A model generated the notes under the pieces. That model saw nothing but the letters and a program-made list of their open reading frames with translations, did not search any database and was not told the origin of the DNA. Both the position numbers and the translations under genes were made by a program. A stretch of 64,000 nucleotides of DNA from Capitella teleta (lineage: Eukaryota; Annelida; Polychaeta; Capitellidae), in NCBI GenBank assembly GCA_000328365.1, contig KB292835.1:283385-347384 (forward strand). Reading direction: 5' to 3'. Shown here one piece after another: positions 48,001 to 63,800 of this stretch (position 1 is its first letter; every line of letters begins with the position of its first letter).

Positions 48001-51000
48001 ACAGATATCATCTAGCATCCCAGCAATTGGCATTTATTACTCAAACAATACTACACATAAATCTGCCGCTTTCTGACCACACACCCGAAACTTCCGAAAG
48101 TCGAGTGCCTACCGGAGCCATAACTCCGCTTTCTGTTTATTTTCCGAACTAAAATGGCATTTTAATGGCCGCGCAAAATATCCCCACGCGCCTCGCGACA
48201 AATACACTCCCAGTTAAACACTGTGCATCATTGGAGTGACCAACCAGTGTTGATGAATTATTTCAGTAATTTCACCTGCAGAACCAAATGAATCCACCCG
48301 TATAACTCTTCTCAGTATGCAAATCAATATTGCGTTCAACTCCATGGGGTTTTTCGCATTCCTTCATGTAAATAGTGGTGCGCTTATTTTTCTAATGATA
48401 TTGCTGTGTATTTTATTTTTCTTTAAGCGTCATTAAAGCTGGTCTCTGAAAGGGGTTCTTTCTTCGAATGACTGTGGGATGGTTTCTTTTGAAGTATATG
48501 TCAGCAGCAGTGGTAATTGGCGCGCACTCATTGACCCCTACCGGCTATTTGTGGTAATCTTCAAAGACGCGTATGACAAACAAATCAATCAAATATCGAT
48601 TAGAAATCGATCTACAGCAGGAATCAGGTTTACGCCGCTCATAATACCTCAAAATGGTGACCACACTGACCAGATGCCTCTAACAATATTAATCACGTGA
48701 TCTCCTTATCTTGGATCATCTCTGAAAGCTGTTTCGATTTAGCCAATTTAATGTAGGAGTCGATTGACCTAGGGGCCTACGCCGTTTGTCTAATCATTAT
48801 GAAGCCCTAAATTAGATCTGTTGTGAATGCCGTCAGCAGAGCTCTTGTTAGAGACATAAATGAAGGAGTGTCGCATGAAAAGCTGATTACGTAACTTGCC
48901 CAAGAGGGTCTTTTCATCCTCCAATCACCATTCCATTGATTCGTTGTCGTTATTTCAAACAATACTCTTTATGACGTCACGGGAAACCCCCCTGGAGGTC
49001 GTATGCTATAAGAAGGATCTTTAATTTATGCAAAAAATATGCAGATAGGGCAACTTCTGTGCATGCCGCGGGCACTGCCTTTAATCAGTGTTCGTAAAAA
49101 GAACCACATAATTGCAGAAAAAAAAAAAAAAACCTTGCTTCGATTAAACGCCTTTAACTGTATCGTGTTACTAAGGCAACCACTGTCCAGTAGCGATGGT
49201 AATAAGATATGTTTGAGCGAAAATAGCCCACAAACAGAACGTTCCTGTTTGATTTTGCATGTTGTTTTGACAGAGCGATATCAGAGTAATTTGTTGGAGA
49301 TGTTGTTCCAAAGCTTGCGGGCAGCGACCAAGTGATTTCTTCACTTCTACAAGTGTAAACAAACGAAATAATGCACCGGAAACCAGTGCGTTCTGGGTGG
49401 AATCGCGACTGTCTTTCATGGCAGAAAAACTACTCGTATCGAGTACTTCTCAAATTAATCCTTATCAGTGAATAAGTACTCGACCTGTCAACAGTATTGG
49501 AATTAATGGCGCGAAATGTTATCCCTAAGGCGAAAGGTGGGGGAGGGGGAGGTCGCGAAGGAGGAATTCCGCCTCCCTCGTTGCTATAACACGAAACGAA
49601 TCCTCCTGTCATACTGTATCTTGTGAAGTCTGTGTGATGAATGCACTCCAATTGCTACACTCCACACCCGTGATGTTGTGTCTTCCTGTTTTACAACTGT
49701 CCAAAAATTAAATGAATAATATATGTATATATTTAATTCTCTTGTATAGGTTCAGATCACTCTGTTGGACACGAATGACAGCCCACCCCAGTTCACCTCT
49801 GACCTTTTTGAACTGACCATGTCGGAGGATAGTAAGCAAGGGGACGAGGTAGCAACTTTGGTTGCTAGGGACGCTGATCAAACTGGAAGTGTTACTTACT
49901 CAATCCGAGAGGGCTCCGAGAAGAAATTCGACATCGACCCCCTCAGAGGTGAGATTCAGATACTCAAAAATGGTTCATAAGTACCTGGGTAACTTGATTA
50001 TGTATTCACAAATAGCAACTTACATATTATTGTGTATGTGCAGCGAATGCGATTCTTTTAAAGAGAGCAGAATAATTATAGTGACTCATTCCTTCATTGA
50101 AAACGCCTCCATATTGGAACCAGTATTTTAAGTACCTCGCATATCTCAGTGAATAGCAGAAGTTACGTAATCGCTCACAGAATGACAGAAGTGATATCGA
50201 CTGGAAATCTCATTGAATAAGTCATTCAGAAATGATAATTGATGAATATTCATTCATCTCTGTCAATCAAATACTACACTAGCTTTAGCAGACAGATATT
50301 GCGTAATGTTTTCAAATTTTTTGTGGAGTTTAAAAATCGCCAAAGGTTGACATCTCGGCTATTCAGCTTCCTTTGAAGCATTCACTCCCTTCAGCTAGCC
50401 CAAGGCTCTTCATTTGATGCTCAATTTAACCCTACAATTGTGGGTTAAGACTACTTCTGACGTCACGCACATCCTTGGGTCATAATGGGTGTGTACCTAT
50501 TCGAAATATTCTCACTACCATAGAAAAAACAAACAGAATAATCCCGTCCGTGTTAATTTGCTTGACATAATGCAACAAATGAAGATTCCTGTTGACATTT
50601 ATTATTCATTCTTTCAACGTGCCACTTGAAATTACCGAACTCCTTTGAGAAAGTTCCATGAGTTCGAGTAACCTATCAGCGTTCATCAAAATTTCGCTAT
50701 GGCGACGCGTCATCCCTTACTTGAAATGTCTGGCAGAGAACGCGAGATAAATATCACGGTTAAATTTATTGCTCCACTAGAGTGAAATGATTATGCACGC
50801 TAAAAAAAAAAAAAAAAAAAAATAATAAAAAACAATAATGCATTATAGTCAACGTTAGACGCCCACAATTCTTTATTATGAAAATAAATAAATACAAAAC
50901 CGAAGAATTTCGCGGGTTTTGAAACGGGGATTCTGTGGCTGTTAAAATCACAAATTAAGGTTCGTTTCTTTCCCTACATCAGAGATAGAGTGATAATAAA

Positions 51001-54000
51001 AGAGAGAATGCGATAAAAGATCACAACATCGAATTCACTTAGAAGATGAACGACCTCATTGAATGATGAGAAACACCCGGCGTGCTTAGTAACGCTTTGC
51101 TTCCCAGAACAACCTGTGCGCCTACACTACTCGCAAAAAAATGAGCATGGACGCACATGGGAATTTCGCCCACTGACCACGATAACATACGAGTTCAATG
51201 TTCGATTGAGCATCGGCATTCCGGTTATCTGTATATCACATTGCGCAGGAGGAGAGTGTGAAAAAAAGAGAGTTATATTATCCATGTCGCAGTGATGTTT
51301 ATTTAGCATAAACTGTAAGATTCTGTGACACGTTAACAGAATTGTATTGCTTTAGTTTACAAATAGAATAAAATTCAGCAGAATTTGAGCCACATGCTGT
51401 TATATTGATGCGTGCCGATTGAAAGCGTTCCCTTGAGGCATGTAACAGCGTGGTGCTTCGGAGACGACGACATTGATCCGCCGTGTATAGTGGGATGGCC
51501 TCAGCAATATGTGACATGCTGCAGGTGTAATGCATGCCACCAGGTATTAGCGATCAATGCCGACATCGAATTACACTACTGGGCATCAATTGCTTGAACA
51601 TGTGTAGGACACTGTAGGTCGCTTGGCCTATTGGGTGTGAAATCTGAATGCCATGCTATATTATGAAATATTTTATAACATTTTTGTTTGCTTCAAATAC
51701 ATGTAAAAGGCTTGGCGACTGCATGCCATTAACATTCTGGCGTATTCAAAATGAGAATTCTTGTTTACAAAGCTTAACATACTTTTTTTTAGATATGCAC
51801 TTCATTGATTAAATTTTATTCCAGGTGTTATTCGTGTGATCGGATCCTTAGACAGAGAATCAAAACCATACTTTGAACTGATCATTGTTGCTGATGATGG
51901 CAATCAAAGATCAGAGGCCAAGGTCATTGTGGAGGTCACGGATGTCAACGACAAGACTCCAGAATTCACGGAGCCCATTTATGCTTTTGACATTCCTGAA
52001 AACACTCGAACGGGAGCACGCCTGGGACAGATATCTGCGACTGATCTGGATGAAGGATCAAATGCTGAGCTGACGTATTCTCTGATAACCCACTGGGGTC
52101 GTGATAAGGTTTCTCTTCATCCTCACTCTGGTGTTGTTACGCTTATTGGAGCTCTCGATTACGAAGAGGTATGTACAATTCTTTACTTCAAACTACAGTG
52201 TAATTTATATTTGATAATGTTAGTTTTGGATTTCCGAAACACAGTCGAGTTAAATTTTCACTATAATACGATGGTTCATTCCTTTCAGGTGCCACTTTAC
52301 ATTCTAACAGTGAAAGTACAAGACAGTGGACCCATTTCTCTGAGCAGCACTTCTACGGTCCTCATCAATGTCATCGACACCAATGATAACGCTCCGATCT
52401 TTGATCCAAGCACTTACTCCGATCAAGTTTGGGAAAACGCCACAATTGGCACGCAGATTATGGAAGTCAGCGCTACTGATGTAGACTCTGGTGAGTATAT
52501 ATCTGAAAAATATCTCATTGAAACAATGTAATCCGATCCAGCCAATACTCTCACTAAGCAATAGCTGAGTGACTTATGGGAAATTGAGGCCTGGGTATGC
52601 CTTTAGACTATTAAAGGTAGCATCGGTAGCTAAATATACTCGGATATTCATTTGTAAGGCGTGAAAGAGAAAAGGCTGTAATCCATCATCATGACGTATG
52701 AAAGAGCGACGCTGACTATTCTTTTCTCAGGATATGTCAGACGAGCACTGGTTGCTACACGGTTCTGTGGTTTGCACCAAGTACTCTGCAATATGTATTG
52801 CATTCATGAAGTGTTTGTTCTTGCAGTTTGATCTTCTGACAGTGAAAGTCTCTTGATCAAAAGATGCAACTCGTATGTTTGCGTAAAATTCGTTTCTCAA
52901 GTGGACCTAATCCTGCCTTTTTTTGTCGCTGAAAGCAGAATCATTTCACGCGGATTTGACTGCAAAATGGATGCTCATAACTCCGATGTTTACTTTTGTG
53001 GGAGGCGAAAACCTTTCAGGACTAGTGTTAAAATATTATGCAAAGGCAAACATTTGGGTTTGAGATGTATAAATACGAGTTGTAATAGTATTTCAGTGCA
53101 ATTTTTTAACTACTTAAACCAAAACCATATCTCTTTCTTGATGGTTTACTCAAGTCGTTCATCGAAGGGTCACAGCTGAAAGGATTGCTAAAGGCTTCGA
53201 AATCCACCGTAACAATCTCTAACACGAGGGCGGCTGCCTTCGGTATGCCTCAACTAAAAAGCTCTCGAAAATATATCTTCATGGGGAGGCTTAAAGCTCA
53301 GTGGTTGGGGTCTTTTGTGGTGACTTAAGTAGGTCAAATAAAGAGCTTTTGTGCTATGTTTAAGAGAGAGAACTTTTGTGAGACCAAAGGGAGAAAACAG
53401 GCAATGAATAATCGAAGGAAATTAAAGAAAGAGATGCTAAGAAATGTCTCTACGCCTAATCTTTTTCATATAAGCATGGCGTGCAAATAAATTTAATATA
53501 ACAACATATTGTTGAACATTTCATAAAATTCAAATTGTTTCAAAGCCGAATCCATGAGATAGGTTCAATAATAACCGACTTTTGAGCCGCAAAGATGCCT
53601 ATTTGTCGATTAATTTATGCAATGAAATCACGCGAACAGAGGCATCCGTATAACAGTCTAAAATGCGTAGCCACGCATACTGTTAAAAGGAGATTCATGA
53701 TGAATTTTCGTAGTTCTTCGCTTAATTGCTAACCCATCTCTTTCCTCAGGTATGAATGGTTGGGTCAGATACAGCATCACAGGAGGCGATATTGACCACC
53801 ACTTTGAAGTTGACCAAGCCACTGGGATTATCTCAGTGGCAAAAGCCTTGGACAGGGAAACTCAGGGTCATTACAACTTGGCAATTGAGGCCAGAGATCA
53901 GTCTGCAGATACCAGGGATCAGTTGTCCAGCACTGCAGTGGTACGTTCGTCTATTCCTGGCTTACTAATATTTGGTGTAAATATTTTGTTATTTTCTCTC

Positions 54001-57000
54001 GCAGGTCACTGTCATATTGAAGGATTGCAATGACCATGCTCCGCAGTTCTTGTCGCCTGGGTTTTTCACAGTTTCCGAAGACAGTGTCATCGGTGCTTCA
54101 GTTTACCAAGTTATTACCAGCGACCTTGATGAAGGTCAAAACGGGGTAGTAGAATTCACCTTGAATGATCTTTCCTCCTTCACCATCGGGAAGAACGACG
54201 GTGTCATCCGGTTGAATCGTGATCTTGATCGTGAAATGGAATCCTCTGTGGAATTTGTGGTCATCGTCAATGACAAAGGAACTCCCGCTATGACCTCCTC
54301 CTTGACCTTCACTGTTGCTATTGATGATGCCAATGACAACAGCCCAGAGGTCAATCCGCAGACATACAGTGCAACGGTTGACGAAGACATCCCAATTGGA
54401 AGTCGTCTGCTTGAGATCTACGCTACGGATGCTGATGTGGGCCTCAATGCTGATCTCCGCTACACCGTCATCTCCGGCGACCCCAATCGAGACTTCCTGC
54501 TCGATTCGCACACAGGAGAACTCAGCGTCCAGAAACGCTTGGATTATGAGCGAAAGACCAGATACGACCTGGTTGTTTCTGTCGAAGACCAGGGCGACCC
54601 TCAGCTGTCTGATCGTGCCACAGTGTCCATCGACATTGAAGATGTCAATGATTGTATTCCTCTTTTTGTGGATTCCCCTTTTGTGGCGTATGTGCAAGAA
54701 AATGTCATTCAGCTCCCATTGCACGTGGCGCAAATTTCTGCCCGTGATGACGACACTGGTGCATATGGACGTGTGACTTACTCGATAATCGAAGGAGAGC
54801 GATCGCTCTTTAAGATTAATTCTTCCAATGGAGAAATCACTGCCCTCCGGACGCTTGACCGAGAAGAGATGGACCATTATGAACTGACCATCAGTGCCAT
54901 GGATGCAGGTTAGTCGTGCATTTTCCTATTCTAAGGTATGATTTCAGCTGAAAGAACTTACCTTCCATTTTTTCCCCAGGTGGGGTATATACCATTCGCA
55001 CATAAATAACTCCATATGTATACGTTATAATCATTAGCTTGGCGTGCACATATATTATTCATCATGTTTTTATGCTTGCAGACTATATACTCTGTATATA
55101 TATATATCTTGTGCTGCATCGTTCGGTTTCCTAGACAAAACAATAGCTCTCATCGTGTCTGTGCAATCCAGTGTAAAATTCGCCATAACCTTATCTGGTG
55201 GCGGCTGAATAATTATCGAAAGGGAGGAAAACATCTTTTCATCCACTGACATTCCTCTGTATGGTGCGAAAGGAAAAAATCCCAGCCTTTAATTATTCTC
55301 TGGGCGAACATTTCTGTCAGAAGGATATGACATTTCAATCTAGCTTTTGTATATGACATTGCACGCGTTTTTCTTTATGTGGGGGGAGTTTTTCTTTTCT
55401 TCTTAGATTGCGCCACAGAAGTGAAAAATTTGAGCAGATTATATCCTTAAGCAGCTTAAAAAGTTGAATGACTGAACGCAATGCCCAGTTTTGGACGAGT
55501 ATCGTAGTTGTGTTTTATGACTTATAGCATAGCTAACTAAATATGGCGTTTTTATGAGAGAAGGAAAAGGCATGAGCTGTAACTTGCTTTTTCTTCTTCT
55601 GAGATGATGTTTGTGATATGAGAAGGAATTGTCTAGAACTAGACTTACTAGTATGTTAATCGGTCTGGTGGCTGTATGTCATGGAGTTGTCAATTTGACA
55701 AACGACAAACAAAATACACACCATTTCAAAATTGTCACCACTTTGCCAAACTTTCTGTCAACTTTTCTCCCCGCTTCAATGAACTTTATTAACGGCTAAT
55801 GGTGCATCTGTTTTCCTTTTGTCTGTCAACGCTTACTCTTTCTTTGTGACCACCCTGTATCTCAGCCACAGCCCAAAAAGTTGAACGCAGACATAATATC
55901 GCTGATTCAGGTGGTTGTATGGCGACTCCCTGCGCATAAAAACACGATAAAAGTCCCAGTGTTATAATTCTACAAGTTCCAGAAGTCCACGTGATGATGG
56001 ATTTACAGATACGAAGCTCTTGAATTGTACGCAAGGTGCGATGTCTCAATTTGTTAGGATGTAACTACTAGTTTTCCCGCCCAGAAATGTTAGCGGCACG
56101 TGTTTCTGGGAGTAACGCAGCGAAATGTTGTTTGAACGAATGTTTGGACTTATTTACAATCCTCTTCAAAACACTTTAAATCTCTCGCCTGCAATTAATT
56201 TCGTCGTAATCAGGTCATAGCAGTACATTTTTTCGTGCCGAGTGACAGGGCGGGGTGTAGTATTAGCACAGCGTGATCATAAATCAACTGTATGTAATTC
56301 ATTGGCGATTTTACAGCCTGCGTTTAGCACTTTGATGTGAGGCTGTGGTGCCATTATTTTTTTATTGATCATTTCTATTGATGGTTTTGTGCGGGTGTTC
56401 TCCTTATAACATATGGATGGCCTATTTGTACGGCGAAAGCTCCCAAGTGCTTCTCGTTAGCCTACATACGCCCCGTTTTACCCTCGATCGACTTACCCTT
56501 CCTTTTTCCTCATACCTGTTCACTTGAATTAGAGACTGCCGAGAATTGTTTTTCTTCACCCCAGACTAACTTGGAAAAAAATTGAAAATCTTAACTTTTT
56601 TTCGGCGCCCTCAATATTTCTAGGCAAATGTACACTGCGTGTGGAAAAATAGGCATGTTTTCCATTGTTGCGTAGCATGAAGAATTCCTCTCGCTTGTCA
56701 ATCAGTGATCAGTCACTGTCTGCTGGTGTCTGTAAAGTTCTGTAAACAGCTTTGAGGAGGTTATTGAGTTGGAATTAAGATTCATCGCTTCTGTTTCTCG
56801 TTGATCTGAGGCATTTCTTTGATTTTTTGTTGTGGCTAAAATAAAATGCACGTGCTTGAAATGACAGTTTTGATCAATCGTAAAATAACGATAATATTGT
56901 TGCTATAAATTATAATGAAAAATGATAATGGCATATTTGATTATGATAATCGACACAGGGTGGGGACCGGAAGTCATCGTGGTTGAGATTAATGGTCGAT

Positions 57001-57824
57001 ATAAACATGGAATTATTTTCGCAATTTATTCTTATCCGTTCGTGTCGAACCCTGTCGTCCGTAGTATTAACGAGCGTCTATTGTCGAATCTCAATTGAGT
57101 CATCGGAATGTGCTTTTCAAACGCGTTTATTTCCCCCGGATGTTTCTTGCTTCTCTTTTTGATAGTTCGGTTTTTGTATAACCCTGTTGTCAAGGCAACG
57201 ACCCCATAGCCCGTCGTTAAGGAAAATAAATGTCCGATCAAGAGGCACTTTGCTCCTGTGCGTCTGAATGCCACCCTGAAATTAAGTTTTAAACGCTTTT
57301 TTTGCGTTCCTGTCCGATGTAAATAATCTGCTACGCGTGTGTACCGAATTTCGCGCCATTGCATTGATGTGGGTCTCTTCTTTCTTTGCGTGATAAAGCG
57401 AGCAGTTGGTCTGATTTATCACTCGTCTCTTTGATATGCTCTCCAGTACTGCACCTCGGCGAACTTAGTCAATTCAGCACCGTTGTGTCTAATAGCGCAT
57501 TTCAATGGCTAACGCTGCATAAAGTATTTGGTGGTTTACCGTATCGAACCTTTTACTCAAATCTAACATTTTTGTATACAGGGTGTGCGCTAACTGTCTC
57601 CTAATGGGTTGTTTTTATTAAGCTTTCCGCTCGGCTCTTTCAAGTTTCAACGCCTGTGTCGGTTGGGTCAAGCAGCTGAAATAGGTCATTAGGCCGCACT
57701 AATGACCCCACTTATTCAGTGATTCATTTAATGCTCTTAGCATAGGTTGTAAATTCTTCGGCAGATTGTTTGTATTGTTTGATTCCAGACCTGGTATGAA
57801 AAAAAAATCTGGTATTATGTAACC

Positions 57825-57857
<33 letters not shown>

Positions 57858-60800
57858 GGTCACAAAGTCTAGAGTCATTTATAATTTTGTGGAATATTGA
57901 TCAATCAATCATTCAATTAAATAAGTTCCCAGTCAGTGAGTCAAAACGTAATGCCATAATCAATACATGTCACAGCACGTGTATTTACAACAGAAACATC
58001 ATGTTTTTGAACTATGATATGTAACGTCTTAATTACCTGCGCATCTGATCAGAACTCGTACCGAAGCCTTTAGGCTTAAGGCCTACTCGTAAGGCTTAGA
58101 ACTCGTTAAGCCTAAGGCCAATTTTGTCAGTTGCTGACATCTGAGCATCTCTTTCTTTCAACACTCAGCTCCCAACCTCCTCAACACCCTTCCTTCCATC
58201 CTGACCCCAATGACCTCCGCGCAGTACAAATATTTTGATTTCACGAAATAAACACGCGGCCATTGGTTGGTGCTGCTAATATAATATGCCGGTCTTCTTG
58301 AAATCATAAGGAATGCTCCCTCAAAAATATTAATCGTTCTTTTGTGTCGATTTTTTTCTTTTCTTCGCTGGCTGATAGCGCTTCAGTTCCTGGTTGCTGG
58401 TAGGAAATGCTCCTGATGAGTTACGCGCATTATTGAGCTCCATTGTAACATTCTCCGGGCGCAGGAAAATGATCAACTGGGACTGCTTGGTCATTGCTCT
58501 ATAACTACCATTTAACATATGTTTTGATTCATCGTGAAATTTGACTGCATGGGTTACTTACTTACTGGTACATAATTTTGATAATTATAAATTTATAATA
58601 GATTTGTAAAGAGTACGTGCCACAAGTTTTACCAATGACTTCCAAGTTTCGATGCGCCGCTTCAATTTGATATTCAATATGAAACCGAGGATCATCCCGA
58701 ATCAGGTGCTCGGATTCGGGCGGATTTAGTGCAGCGTATGATGTAGACTGGAGTTAATGGAGGGTAATAAAATGAATTACGTTTATCGTAGCCACAGAAC
58801 CGTAAAATCCCTAGAGGGGAAATTCCCTATGAACAATCGTTTAATATCAATCCAAAATCGATGACAGACCACTTCAGAATCCTTCATTATGCCTTGATAA
58901 AGCGTCGCTTTGATGCAGATAAGGTCTGTTGATGCGCGCTCTTCGTTCAATATTTTTGACTATACTCAGCGCTGAAAATTGAGCATCGATCTCTTTCAGG
59001 GTCGCCTCGCTTGACGGGAACTGGAATGATCAGCATCCGCGTGGGAGATGATAACGATAATAAGCCTCGCTTCGAACACGACCAGTATTCGGCAGAGGTG
59101 ATGGAAAACCAGGCTGCCATGACAACCGTTGTCAAGGTCACGGCGACGGACAGGGATACTGGCAAGAACGCTGATATAAAGTAAGTACAAAGTAATATTG
59201 TGCCAAATGATAATTTTGAAATAACTAAACTTGTCACTTTGTTGTCATAACATTTTCTTCTATCTCTCCCTTATTTTTTTAATAGCTCAGCGGAATTGAT
59301 GAATTTAATGGTTATGATGATTATGATAATTAATTTTATTGTCGTGTATAATAATAAAACTGTAAAGCGACATCCCAGGCCTGTTACTAGTAATTTATGT
59401 GTAGCAATACACATGTATAAATATATGCCTGGTATCTTGAGTACTAGTGTTAAAATGCATCTGCTAAGTTTTACGACTGAGTGATGTGTGAATTGGTTCT
59501 TAAATGAACCTTTTTAGAGTACTAAAGTGCTTGTTTAACTGACAGCAACCTCCTCCCCTATTATAATTCAGTTTAATTATCTTCAATTCTACGTTAATTG
59601 GATCTTGAAAGCTTTATTTAATTAAGGAAACGTTTGATGTCTTCTGTAGACAGAATTAAATTACATGTATTCTTTTCAAGTAAAGTCTCTAAATGCATCT
59701 TTCATCATAGGTTCATCAAGTTTAGAATTTTATTGTATGCTTTGAAAAGTAATTATCCTCATTTTCCTTTATTAAAGAATCTTAAAAAAAATTTATTCAC
59801 ATTTCTTTCTCCCTTCATATTTTAAATTTTACCCTATTCATTTCTTATACTTACATATTAATTATCCTTCATATTCTTCTTTCCTGATTGAAATTGGTTG
59901 ATTCTATCATTCTTAATTACTGCGTTTCTTATTTGGCATCTCAGCATTTCTTTATTTTTGTATCTCTTTTGTTACGCTTTAAATCTTTCACCAGGTACAG
60001 TCTTCAGAATGATGCGTCTGGTCGTTTTGGAATTGACCAATCTTCAGGGGAGGTCTTCACCCTGATGTCTCTCAACCGAGAGGAGAGAGACGTGTACAAT
60101 CTCGTTGCTGTAGCAACAGACAGTGGCAGCCTCCCTCTAAGTAGCACCGTCAGCATCATCGTCAAGGTCAATGATGACAATGACAATGTTCCGAAGTTCC
60201 TCCTCGACGAATATAACGTTCAGATCAGAGATCCCACAAGGGCAGGTAGGTCATTCAGTGAAATCGTTAACTCATTAATTGAAAAAAAAAATCTTTTTTT
60301 TTTCCAAGGATGGTTTATAACTGGAGTGACAGCCCTGGATGCTGACGCAGGGGAAAGTGCACGCATCCGATACTCGCTCCTCGGAGGAACTGAGACGTTT
60401 TCGATCGAAGAGGATACGGGCGTCATTCTGGCGGCGGAAGACCTCACTTCCTCTGAAGGAGGTCACCAGATCTACGTACGCGCTACAGATATGGTGAGCA
60501 TGGGGCTGGAGGCAGTCATCAATGTTTGAACACTTTTTCTCGCCGCAGGGTTCGAGATCTCTGTCTAACTCAGTGACGGTTTCTGTGAGCTTCCTTCCCA
60601 CTTCCACAACCGATTTCCCCGTTTTCACAACCACCCAGAGCAGTTTCAGGCTGTCAGAGAGCGCGTCTGTCAATCACGTGGTTACCACGGTAGCAGCGAC
60701 CTCGCCCCGCCCCCAAGCCGTGGTGTCCTACTTCATTGCCGGGGGCAACACGGGCGACGCTTTTGGCATTCTGGATGACGGCCGGCTAATTGTGAGGAAC

Positions 60801-63800
60801 GCCTTGGATTACGAAACAACGCACAGCTATCACTTGTGGGTGGAAGCCAGGGATAACAGTGACCCTCCCTTATCGGCTTATCACAATCTGATACTGGATA
60901 TCCTGGATGAGAATGATAACGCCCCTGTGTTCAGTCAGCACTTCTTCAACACCAGCGTCGCTGAGGGAGAGTACGGTTCTCTGAATGTCCTGCAAGTCAC
61001 CGCGGTTGATGCTGACACAGGTGACAATGCCCGCATCACTTACGCCTTGGAGGCGGGTAACGAGGCAGGAATGTTTGTTATTGATAAGACATCAGGAGGC
61101 ATCCGCACTCAGATGCGACTCGATCGCGAAACTGTGGACGCTTATCAGTTGGTCGTGACAGCGACTGATCACGGCAATCCGCGCCAGACTTCGACAGCCA
61201 CGGTCGAGGTGCATGTCTCTGATAAGAACGACCACCCGCCTTTGTTCAGTCAGCATTTCAACGTGCGCCTACCAGAGAGCACTCCTGTCGGCTCATTCGT
61301 CCTCTGCATCACTTCCACTGACGCCGACATCGGAGAAAATGCCGCCAACTCCTACGCCTTCATCTCCTCCACAAACGGACAATTCGCCATTGACTCCGCG
61401 AGCGGCAACATCACCGTGGCAACCCCTCTCGACCGCGAATCAAAGGACGAGTACATTCTAGACGTAGCTGCGAACGACGGCGCTTACAATTCAGAGACTT
61501 CAGTGTCCATCTTCATCTTAGACGTCAATGACAATCAGCCGCAGTTTGACATGAATCGCTACTCGTTCAGCATAGTTGGAGGCAGTCCTGTCGGAACTTC
61601 AGTCGGCCAGGTCTCGGCAACGGATGCAGACGCCCCGGGACCCAACTCTGATGTCTTCTATCGCTTCAAACAACCAACGAGTCTCTTCACTATTCACCCT
61701 GAAAGTGGAGTCGTGTCGTCTCGTAAAGAAGTTCAGTTTCAGCTCGCTGGCGTGTCTCCGTCGCCAGAGAATAACCAGCGCTTGACCGTGGTGGTGTTTG
61801 ATCGCGGAGAACCCCCGATGAGGTCCGAGGTTCCCCTCACAATCAGCATCCTGCCTTCAAATGAAAACACGCCTCTATTTGATGAGAAGTCGTACTCAAT
61901 GAGTATTGAAGAAAATTGGCAGGTTGGGAGAGTGGTGGGCACTGTGACTGCAAGGTATGTCCAACTGTTTTATTTGTTTGATTATTATTTGATTTTTTTA
62001 GTGATGCGGATATCGGAGCAAACGCAGAGCTCACTTACAGTGTTACCAGTGGCAATGGCACGGATTACTTTGTCATAGATGCAGAAACTGGTGGGTTTTA
62101 TAATTGAAAAAACCTGCTGATATGAGAATTTTCTTTTTCTTCAGGTGTCATCTCGCTGTCAGCTTCTGTCGCTTCCAAAGTTAACAAGAAGTTCCAACTG
62201 ACCGTTGCTGCCAGTGACCGAGGCGCTGCTCCACGATCCTCCTCCACCTCAGTGATGGTGTCCGTCCTTGAAATCAATCGCAACGCCCCTCGCTTCACAG
62301 GAAGTGACCAGGCGTACCAGACGAGCGTGCCAGAGTCACGCCTGATCGGAAGCACCATCGGCAAAGTCACAGCGACCGACAATGACTCCGGACCAAACGG
62401 AGAAATCTCATACGCCATTGCTAACGGCAACGACCTTGGCCTCTTTGTGATTGATCCTACTGAGGGGTACATCTCTACTGTGAAGGAGCTGGACTACGAG
62501 CAAACTCACAGCGTGCAATTGAACATCACTGCTTCGGATCATGGATCAAGAGTCAAGACTGTATGGAAGGTCTTCATCATCACCATCACTGATGAAAATG
62601 ATAACGGACCGCAGTTTGATGAAGCCATCTACCGAACAAGCGTCGAAGAGAATTCTCCGCGTGGAACTGTTGTGTTTGTGCTGACAGCACATGATGCCGA
62701 TGACCCTCCCAATGACCTCATCAAGTACTCCATGATGGGCGATGACCAAGCACTCACGCTGCTATCTCTGGACGGCAACATTTTGAGTGTTAAAACTAGC
62801 GCTGGCCTTGATTACGAATCCTTGGAAGAATTGCGTGTGACCATAGAGGCTGTGAACCCAGGGGAAAGCATCGTAGGGAGAGCGGAGATTGTGGTGGACC
62901 TCAGTGGGGTCAATGAGTACATTCCCGTCTTCACGCAGAACGAATACACCTTCACTGTCAGTGAGTCTGCGTCTGTCGGATACACGTTTGGGTCAGTGCG
63001 TGCTTCTGACCTGGACAGCGGTCAAGATGGCATTGTCCAGTACTCGCTGGTAGGAGACAGCAATTTGAAGGGATTCTCAGTGGATATTGACACAGGGGTG
63101 TTGGTCATCTCTGACGCCATTGACCGCGAGGCCACGTCGGAGATCGTGCTGGACGTAGCGGCCAAAAACCATGGTCCAGTCACGGGGGACGACCTGGCGC
63201 TGTGCCAAGTGCGGGTGACCATCAGCGATGCCAATGACCCTCCTCAGTTCACGCAGTCTGTCTACGAAGGTTCGATCAGAGAGGACGCCAGGGTCGGCAC
63301 GACTGTTCTCAAGGTCTCCGCTGTCGACAACGATCTGCAAAACTCGTTCCGCAGTTTCCGCTACAGCATCACAACCGGTAACCATGGCGAGATGTTCTCC
63401 GTGAACCAGGGGTCAGGCTGGGTGACCACGAATGCCCGCTTGGACAGAGAGAAGCACGGCACGTACAACCTGACCGTGGCAGCCGTGGACACAGGAAGTC
63501 CTCCTCAGACAGGAACCTCAAGCATCCGCATCCATTTAGACGACATTAACGACAATGGTCCATTCTTTATCCCATCTGTTCCAGTGGGCTCCATTAGGGA
63601 AAACCAACCCTCCCTCTCTGCTGATATTATTGACCTGACCCAATTTGCAAATGACCCTGACCTTCCTCCCAACCGAGGACCCTATCGCTTCACGCTCATC
63701 AATAACACGCTGGAGTTCACAGTTGACTCAACCAAAGGTGTTGTCAGAGCGCGCAAGAGTCTCGACCGAGAAGCGCAGGGAGAGTACTATGTAGGGGTCA

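Noticed and set aside
52853-53179. 108-residue open frame in FAT4 intron 4
   Set aside because: No similarity recognised, not in phase with cadherin exons, and the flanking exons already join within one repeat.
54909-58999. A missing cadherin exon in the large FAT4 intron
   Set aside because: The flanking exons join in phase in the middle of a repeat with the same order as human FAT4, leaving no gap.
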